Positions 47,301 to 56,300 of a stretch of DNA of 64,000 bases are shown in pieces (position 1 is the stretch's first letter; each line of letters begins with the position of its first letter). Below the pieces are notes generated by a model. The model was not told the origin of the DNA. It made no database searches and saw only the letters and a list, made by a program, of their open reading frames with translations. The stretch is from Capitulum mitella (taxonomy: Eukaryota > Arthropoda > Thecostraca > Pollicipedomorpha > Pollicipedidae): positions 2,881,501 to 2,945,500 of the forward strand of contig CP099848.1 of assembly GCA_030062745.1 (NCBI GenBank). The letters run 5' to 3'. The translations under genes and the position numbers were made by a program.

Positions 47301-50300
47301 AATTTTGTGGATTGGTAGCTAATCAATTTTTCCAGAATTGAAGCATGAGAAACCATGACAAGAAGCACAAAGATCAATAAAATTGACATAAATGGCCTTT
47401 TTTCGCAAAAATAAAGGAACACTAAAATTAGTCCCCGTCAATTTGGTACCGCATACGGCAGCGACGCACACCGACAGCTGGGGGGAGAATTGCCGTGTCT
47501 TTAACTCAACGTTTCGGCGTATATATTGAACAAATGTGGGGAAATTAGACGTGTATCGGCATCCGCGGACCTTTACTTGTGTGCTGATGCCTTTACCTAT
47601 GCGTCATTAGTCACAGCCCTTGAGATTCAGGCCATTTCTCGGTCTCATGCAGTCGGCTATGAGAAAACATATATAGGGCGTAAATTGCTTACATATTATC
47701 TAAAACTAAAAATGAGACCAAGTTCGAGCTGTACTCGTCACAAGCTTTCTAACGGTATGCTTATTTTTTATCGTGGGACCAACCGTTCGTGGGTTAAAGG
47801 GGGGCAGTCAACTGCTCCCCCCCCCAGTCGCCCATGTTCGAAACGGACCGACGGTCGTGCGCGGGTTAAGAAAGTCATGATCGCGCCCCTGGACAGTTCA
47901 TTACCATTAACTGTAAGAATAACCATGAGGTCTGTCAGAATTGGAAGTAGAATTATGTGAGAGCAGGAAATGAAAATTCTATCTGTGATACAATGGGGAA
48001 TGAAATATTTCTTCTACTGTTGTCAAAAATGTACATTGTATTCCCTGAATGAATGTTTGGGCCATAAGTTCGTCTGGTTAGAGCCTACCCTAATGCTCAT
48101 TTCACTTTCACTTTCATTAATGTTCAGTTCAAATTTTTTCCGCTCGTGTTTTATCCTTTGCATTATTCATCGCGACTAGATTTATGTTAGAAGTAAATGT
48201 AAAAATATACATACTGTATTTGCGGGGGATTACTGGTGAATGTATGAAACCCCATCGTTGACCCTTTACAGAAACATATTTACGAATCGGGATTTTTTCT
48301 ACCTTTTGACACTCAATGTAGATTGAATTTGTACATAGTGCCGGGACTTGACTATTGTATTTATGACGAAAAATGCAAGCACAGTTATAGTAATGTCAGA
48401 TAGGTTTGAATCGCGGATGGAATTATAAATCGTGAATCGTGGATCGAAACAATTCTTTGCAGATGAAATGGAATTTGAATCAGAAGAACCAGGATGGAAT
48501 CAGTTCTGTTTCCTCATTGCGAATCAGCATCGGAACCAAAGTCACCTTTATGGGCTGTGATTCAGAACCGCACTGATTCCCAGTTTCGTGAATCGCATTC
48601 AAGGTTGGCCTAAGAAATTGATTTTTAACATGTCGTTTGTTTCGTAACTCTACACTTACCGAGTTTCAAAGCGATTTCCTGAGAGTCGCTCACGTCTTAT
48701 TCATTCACCGTAATCATCGTAGGTAGTCTTAGAATTCGATTCCTGGCCTGCATTGTGTTGAGAAATCTGTATTAACGGGGTTTCATAGCGATTTATCGCT
48801 GATCACTACAGTGTTTTTTGCTCCATATTTATTGTCAGCTGTTGCGTGACAATGAGCAGACCTAGTAAGCATCAGCACAAGACGCGCATTTCACCATATC
48901 AGTGGGTAATGTCAGAATACAGTTTTCGTCCACTGCATTGTTGTGTCACTTGGTATTTTACAGATGAGCAACGGCTGAAATGTAATCAGTATTTTTCGGG
49001 CCGGTCCAATGTAGTCGTAAAAAGCTGACCAAGGTGGAACATTCGACGTAAAACAGCAGCCCTCACCCCAGACCTTTTGTTTGTTGATAGGCGCAAAAAT
49101 TAACCGTGAAATATTATTTCGCAATAGCCAGTTGTAGTATTGGAAAGGCGGTTGCTATCAGAGCAGTGTTTGCCGTATGCATTCACGTCTGCACACAGTT
49201 GTGCAACAATGGGACCTTTGTGGAAGGTTATGGGTCTGTAAACTCTGTTTACTGCTGATTTGCAGCCACCCTGATCAGTGTGCGGTCGCTTGTTCCGCAT
49301 GACGAATTTAGTAGGTCTGAAGACTAAGAAATCCTGGAATATTCTAGACCGGTACCTTGTATACCAGATCCATCCCAATGGAATTTAACACACCGGTCAC
49401 TCGCACCGTTTTCCGCGGTCCGGCAGGTCCACGGCTCCTACCTGGAGATCTACAACGAGGAGATCCGTGATCTGCTGGGAGCGGACGCCAAGAAGAAAAT
49501 CGAGCTCAAGGAGCACCCTGAGAAGGGTGTCTACGTGCAGGACCTTACCAAACACCCGGTCGCCAACACCGGAGAGTGCGAGAAACTCATGGCCAAAGGC
49601 TGGAAGAACCGGTCGACAGGAGAGACGCTGATGAACAAGGACTCGTCGCGGTCCCACTCCATCTTCACCATCTTCATCGAGATGATCACGCCCTCGAAGA
49701 AGCCTGGCGCCAAGGACAACATCAGGGCGGGCAAGCTCAACCTGGTGGATTTAGCCGGGTCCGAACGACAGGGAAAGACAGGTAACTCTCAATGGTGTTA
49801 CTCAGCAGGTCGCCTAATGGTTTCAATGTTTTTGCCACGTTGGCAGATTAGTCACCTTTGCGTTACAGTATTTTTGTCGAGCGTTCAGATTCCAGCCGTA
49901 CGGCGTTCTGAGCAGAATGTCTGCTGCTTCCGAAAGCTGCGTGTTGAATCACGCCACTTCCACTACCGAACCCCGCAAGAACTGTGGACGGTGACGTCAA
50001 AGACCGCCGGTTCATTCCGTGCTGCACTGTCCGGCCGCGGTGACGCCGCGTACCGAGCCCTGTTTGGCCGAGACCGCTGGACTGAGGAGTGTCGGATGGC
50101 GGATGGCCGGGCACAGCCCCGGCTCCGTGGTCGGTTTTCTGTCTGCTGGTAGTCATTCTCATTCTCGGGCCATCGGACAGCGCGTATTACTGCCAGATTT
50201 GACAGCCGTTCTGAGATCGAGCAGCGTTTCATTCGAGCCTTTTTTTTGGATGAAATTCAATGAATTGCGATCCCTTGCGACATGTGCAGCCTCCTCCCAC

Positions 50301-53300
50301 CGCTGTTCTGGACGGAAGAAAAAGCGAGCGGACTGACGTGTACCGAAGTTGAACAAACTACTCTCTTGTGATGTCTTAGTCTGACTTACCTTCCTCGTGA
50401 CGGAAGTTGAACAAATTACTCTCTTGTGATGTCTAAGTCGACTTACCTGCCCTACTCCTGAGGAACTGGCTGTGACATCTTCCGACTATCGTGCCGAGTT
50501 CCCGCGCTGTGTGTGCCGCCAGGCGCCACGGGAGACCGTCTGAAGGAGGCCACCAAGATCAACCTGTCGCTGTCCGCGCTGGGAAACGTCATCTCGGCGC
50601 TGGTGGACGGCAAGAGCAAACATATCCCCTACCGAGACTCCAAGCTCACCCGCCTGCTACAGGTGGGCGATTGTGGCCGCCGCCGATTTTTATCGTTTAT
50701 CATTTTTATTTATTTATCATCGCCGCAGATACGCGGGATCGAGAGAGTCTGGGGGCCAACCGCTGGCCGTCTTTCGATGGGAAATGTTCACGGCGCGTCA
50801 CTGCCCCAAATTTCCAAATCCAACCGGGCTTCTTTGAACTTTTTGGGACTTACCACGCGCAGCAGCGAGACGGAGGACAGAGACTGCCCTGCCCCCTACA
50901 GATGACGCTGCAGGCACGGTCTGCCCGTCAGCTATAGATGGCGGCTCACGACAAAGGTAGCACATGCGCTCGGGTTTTACGCCGTGATGGACACAGTCGG
51001 CCCGAAACCGAGAGGGAGACCGAGGCCGTGGTACGGCCTCTTGGCGGCACCAGCGGCATGCTGAGCTTTCCCTGCACCGTTTGGCTCAGTGGACAGGGTA
51101 CACCAAACCTGGGTTCCCAGTTGGCAAAGCTCGAGCCGGTGAAGGTTCGTCTCATTGCGAACTGGTATCCCAACATCGTCTACCTAGACGCAAACAAAGA
51201 GAGCACTTTAGACCGAACTGAAAAGATTCAGCGACGCAGCGAACTTCTGGCTTTAGTTACTGCAAGTATTTACCACACTGACAGATTGGCTCCTTGGGGA
51301 AATAGTTCGTATCCAGTTGGAATATGTTTTACTTCCGTCATGATTTTCTTCATCTAGTGATACCTGAGGCTTCAGTGTGCTTATCAACAGCCAAACCAAG
51401 TCCCCAGCGTGAACCGCGAGCCCTGGTCGCAAAAACTTTCTCGCTGTGGCACCGACCGTGCCTCCAGGCACGGTACGGCCGTACACTCTAGAACAGGGCG
51501 TCTTAGTTAACAGCAGGAGGATTTGGCGCCACTGGACCGTCGGGCGGCGGAGCACGGCAGCCTCAGACGGCCGTCAGCTGACCGTCGTCCCCTCCCCCGC
51601 GCAGGACTCGCTGGGAGGCAACACCAAGACCATGATGGTGGCCTGCCTGTCGCCTGCCGACAACAACTACGACGAGACCATCAGCACGCTGCGCTACGCC
51701 AACCGAGCCAAGCAGATCAAGAACAAGCCCAAGATCAACGAGGACCCGAAAGACACGCTGCTCCGAGAGTACGCCGAGGAGATTAAAAAGCTGAAGGAGC
51801 AGCTGGAAACCGCCGGCGGACCGGCGCAGGTCAAGTTTGAAAAAGGTCTGTGGAAGGGACGGGATGCTGATGTGCACATACAAACGCTTGCCACGGCTTT
51901 GTGTGCGATATTCGTAATAGCTGCTTACGTTTTAAATAATACCTAACACCAAGCACAAATAGGAAAGGCCCGGTTGATAATCACCATGACATCTAACGGC
52001 AAAGTAAGGTATACTGCAAGATGGCTGCAAGAAGTGCAACGTTAGATTGGTGTTTGAAGTGTGTAGAACTTTCAGTGAAAATTGACGGCTTGCCACTTTT
52101 AACGGGTTAAAAACCTATTTTCGCTATTATAAATACTTTATAACCTAGTTATAGCCGTGTCATATTTAAGGGATATATTGGCGTGAAATGCGGTCTTACA
52201 GTCGTCGACGAGGAGGCCATACAGAAAGAAAGAGAAAAGCTAAAGGCAGAGTACGAGCAGGAGATGAAGAAAATGAAAAAGGAGTTGGAAAAGCAGAAAA
52301 AGAGCACTGGTGGCGGACCTCCTAGTCAAAAGGAGCTTGATGAGCAGGCCGCCAAAATCAGAAAGGAATTTGAGGAGAGAGAGAAAAAGATGCGGGTGAG
52401 AATGTTTGTTTTAGCTCCAGCCATCCGTGTACTTCGTCTTCACGCTTATGTGTGGCTGTCGCTAATACGATGAACTAATATGTATTCCAAATTATGTACT
52501 TTTTAGCCTAAAAACGTTTTAACGTAAGACAACTTTAATATATTAACGGTCTCAGTTTATACATTTATGCCGTTTTGACTTTGCATGGCAGATTTCCCTT
52601 ATCAGTCGTTTTTACCCACGGTATATAGTAGTTATTGGACTCTATGCGACTGGGGATACGGCTCGAGATGGAAACTTGGTATCTTATGGTTTCAGGTCCA
52701 CGTAATTTGGCAGAATATATACCGGGAAATTAAATTGTTTGATGCATAGTCGTTGAAAAGGTCCGTCTTGCTTTAGCTTCATCGACTGGTCTGCGATTAT
52801 TTATACCCACCATATGCCTTTATCGACTGAGAAAAAGATTAGGAAGCCGGAGCTGAGTCATATCGTCATAGGTCTCTTTTATTGAAAAACGGGTTTCGTA
52901 GTTTTTGTCGAGTGGTACTAAACCGCCGTGGCTGTATAGTGCATAGTCGATTGCTTTAGCCGAAAGCTCTTGCTGATGATCGTGATGCTTCCTCAGGAGG
53001 AACTTGAGGCACAGAGAGCTATGATGACCGGTGGTGCAGTTCCTGAAAACGTCGACCCAGAGGTGTACGAAAAGTAAGGTCCGGTGTGGAACACTGTTGG
53101 CCCTGGTGTCGCAGTAAGACAACATTTTGGGGATTTTGAACTGCTATAATGGATATGTGATTGGTTCCGTGTTTTTTGGGATAAAAAAAAAATGGGGGGG
53201 GGGGGGGAATAAAATATTTTTTACCTTCTTTTTTTTTTTTTTTTTTTTTTATTTTTTTAAGTTGCACCGGAGATTGTGCGAACGCCGGTTTTCGGGGAGT

Positions 53301-56300
53301 CGTTCCGGCGACTCACGCCCCCCCCTCTCCCCCGCCGTCGGCCAGGCTGCGGGCGCTGCAGACGCAGATCGTGGGCGGTGAGAGCGCCAACGACCAGGCG
53401 GCCGTAATGAGGCGCAAGAAGGTCAACGAGGAGGTGCAGCGGCGGCGCAAGGAGATCGCCGAGGCGCTGGGCCGCAGCGCCGCCGAGTGCGAGGACGAGG
53501 ACGAGATCCTGGTCAAGGCGTACGACGACGTGCAGGCCACGCTCAAGGCGCGCACCGAGCTGGCCAAGAAGATGAAGGCCCGGGTGAGCGGGCGCCGGGC
53601 CGCGCCGAGGCGACGCGCGGGTGGTGGACGGCGGCTGGTTGGGTTTGGTGTGTTACGTGCTTTGTTTTGCTCGGCATAAAATGGGCGTTTTGACAGTGAA
53701 TGTGTTGTGATGTTGTGACAGTGTGAACGTTATGACAGTGAATGAATGTACGCCACGTAACGTTTGCATTGTTCTTTTACGTTAAGCGCCTGTTCCTTCC
53801 CAAAAGCGTCAGATCCGAGCAGGCTGCCGTGTCCACGGTCTACCTGAAAGTCAACGTTGCGTTTGGATGTCTAGATACCTCAGCGGTCGTGACAGTGGAA
53901 CAGATGCTTTGTTTTTGTCTTTGTTTTTTTAACTTGACCTCGAATGTGTGTAACGTACCGCCTCACCATCGCCCGCGATTCACGAAGCGTCGCGGACGTG
54001 GCGTACGCTCTCTGCTGTTTCTCCCGGTCGTTCCACCGGCAGCGGCGGCGACGCTGCGCCGTCTGGCGCCTGTGCCGGCCGTTCTCTGACGTCCCGTGCC
54101 CGTCCGCCCTGCCGTGACCCAGCTCAAGGCCCAGGAGCAGGATCTGCGAGACATCCAGTCGGAGTTCGCCGTTGGAGCGCGACGACTACCTGGAGACGAT
54201 CCGGAAACAGGAGCAGGCGCTGCGCCTGCTGCAGCAGCTGCTGGACCGCGTTCAGCCCACCATCCGCAAGGACTGCAACTACGCCGACATTGAGGCCATC
54301 AAGAAGCAGGCCATCTGGGACGAGGTCGAGCAGAAGTGGAGGCTGCCCGAGCTGCAGCTGGTCAAGACGAAGCTGCCACCTCCGTGTAAGTGGACACTTG
54401 AATCTAGGGATCATTTGTAATGATAGGACGCCAAGTGGACACGACTTTCCATCAGTCGTTTAATTGCAAACCTCGGCAGTCGGTTTTTTCCAAATGTTCA
54501 CGATAATGGCCGTTCATTTTTGTTTTGCTGCCAGCTATGTCTTTTGTGTGGCGAACAAATGCCTTGTCTTCCATAAACCTCGTAAAACACTTTCGTGGAT
54601 GAAAAAGTTTCCAAAACACCGATACGCTGAACGCCGAGACACTGGCACGATTTGTCCATGCATATCGTGGCTGTTCACATGTAACAGTTTCGAGACATGT
54701 TTCTTTAGAGCACCGTGCAATGATATCGTTGTAGGAGGGGTTTGCCGACGCTTAAAAACGAAGTCGACCACCTAAAATTGAAACTTTCGCAGGGCCTGAG
54801 CCCAGCCTGAGCCTCAGACCTTGATTCCTCTAGCGCAGTTGCGATGTCCTCTCAAAACGTTCCCGTCACATGCCGTCGAACGAGCGCTTCCGCAGTGTCT
54901 GTAGCTAGAGTAACGCGCCGCCGAACGCCAGTTCCCACGGGCCCGGCGGGCGCGGCCGCCGGCGCCGGGGACCGGGGCCCGGCGCAGACGCAGACGGCGC
55001 CGGCGCGGCTGCTCCAGGCCTGGGACGACGACAAGGGCGAGGACAAGTTCCTGAAGGTTGGCCGCGCGCACGCCTCCCGTGCGGCGCTTCAGCCGAATTC
55101 GACCTAAGCCGTCCCGGTCCGGGCCGCACGCACCTGCACGGGGTTCTCCGGCACGTGTGGTTCGCTGTGTTGTTCGCTCGTGTTGTTTGCCTGCGTTGGT
55201 GGCGTTTGCTATGTATTTGCCTGGTGTGCGTGTGCGGTGCGGGCGGCCGGCTGGTGTCTGTCGGTGGCGGTGTGAGCCCTTCACGCGGCATGACGGTGCT
55301 GTTACAGTGCTCGGCTTCGGCGCGCCCACCACCAGCACCCGGTACAAGGGGCCGGCCGGCGTCGACTGGGCGCAGGAGGAGACCCACATCACTAACGTAC
55401 GCGCCGGCCTCTGTCGGCCGAGTCCGGCTGTGTTCGGCCCGGCCGACTGCCGGTCTCGGCTGCCTCAGATCGCAGTCTCTCTCTTTATAGCCTGCTCTTG
55501 ACGCCTTCCTGGACGCAGTGCTGGGCTGCTGTTGTGGTGTGGGTCACAGATAAGGCTCCATAGCTGCATAGATCGTGTTCGTGTGTGTCGATCACAGTCT
55601 TCCTTTGCACATCGATGAGCATTTACGTTTTGCCTTCGAATGTCATTTGATGTCATGTCATAATTTGACTCTTTTGATCGGATGCTTTACATTACCTCTG
55701 TTTCTCTGGTCGTGACATGCCGTGACCTAGCCTGACCTGAGGTGACCTGACTTGTCGTAACCTGGCCTTACTTGAACTGACCTGCCGCGACCTTCCGCGA
55801 CCTAACCTTGCCTGACCTGATCCGACCTACCGTGTCGTGGCCTGTCGTCACCTAGCCGACTTGACCCGCTTTGAAATGACCTGACCTGGCCCGGCAGCGG
55901 CTCGAGCGGGGTGCGGAGGAGAACGTGGCCGGACGCTACTTCGCGCCGACCAACAATCGTCAGGCGGAGATCCTGTTCAAGACGCAGCTGCAGGCGGAGC
56001 AGGCGGCCAAACAGAACCAAGGTAGGCGGTCGGGCCTCGCCCCTTCCCCGTGCTGACGTCAGTGTAACGTGACGTGTTCCGGTGGTCGGGGAGTCGGGGC
56101 TTCGTGCTGCGTTTGATTGAGCGTGTGTGAGTGTTGGACCGATGGTTAAAGGTGACTTCATTTTTTTCGCGCGAATATGGGTGTTTAAAGGGAATGGCTG
56201 GCCCTGGTTGACTCTTCAAAACTAGATTGGGCTCATTTGACAAATATCGCTGATCACGCTTTTGGGACTTATTTTCTGGAAACCGCCTGGAGGCACTATG

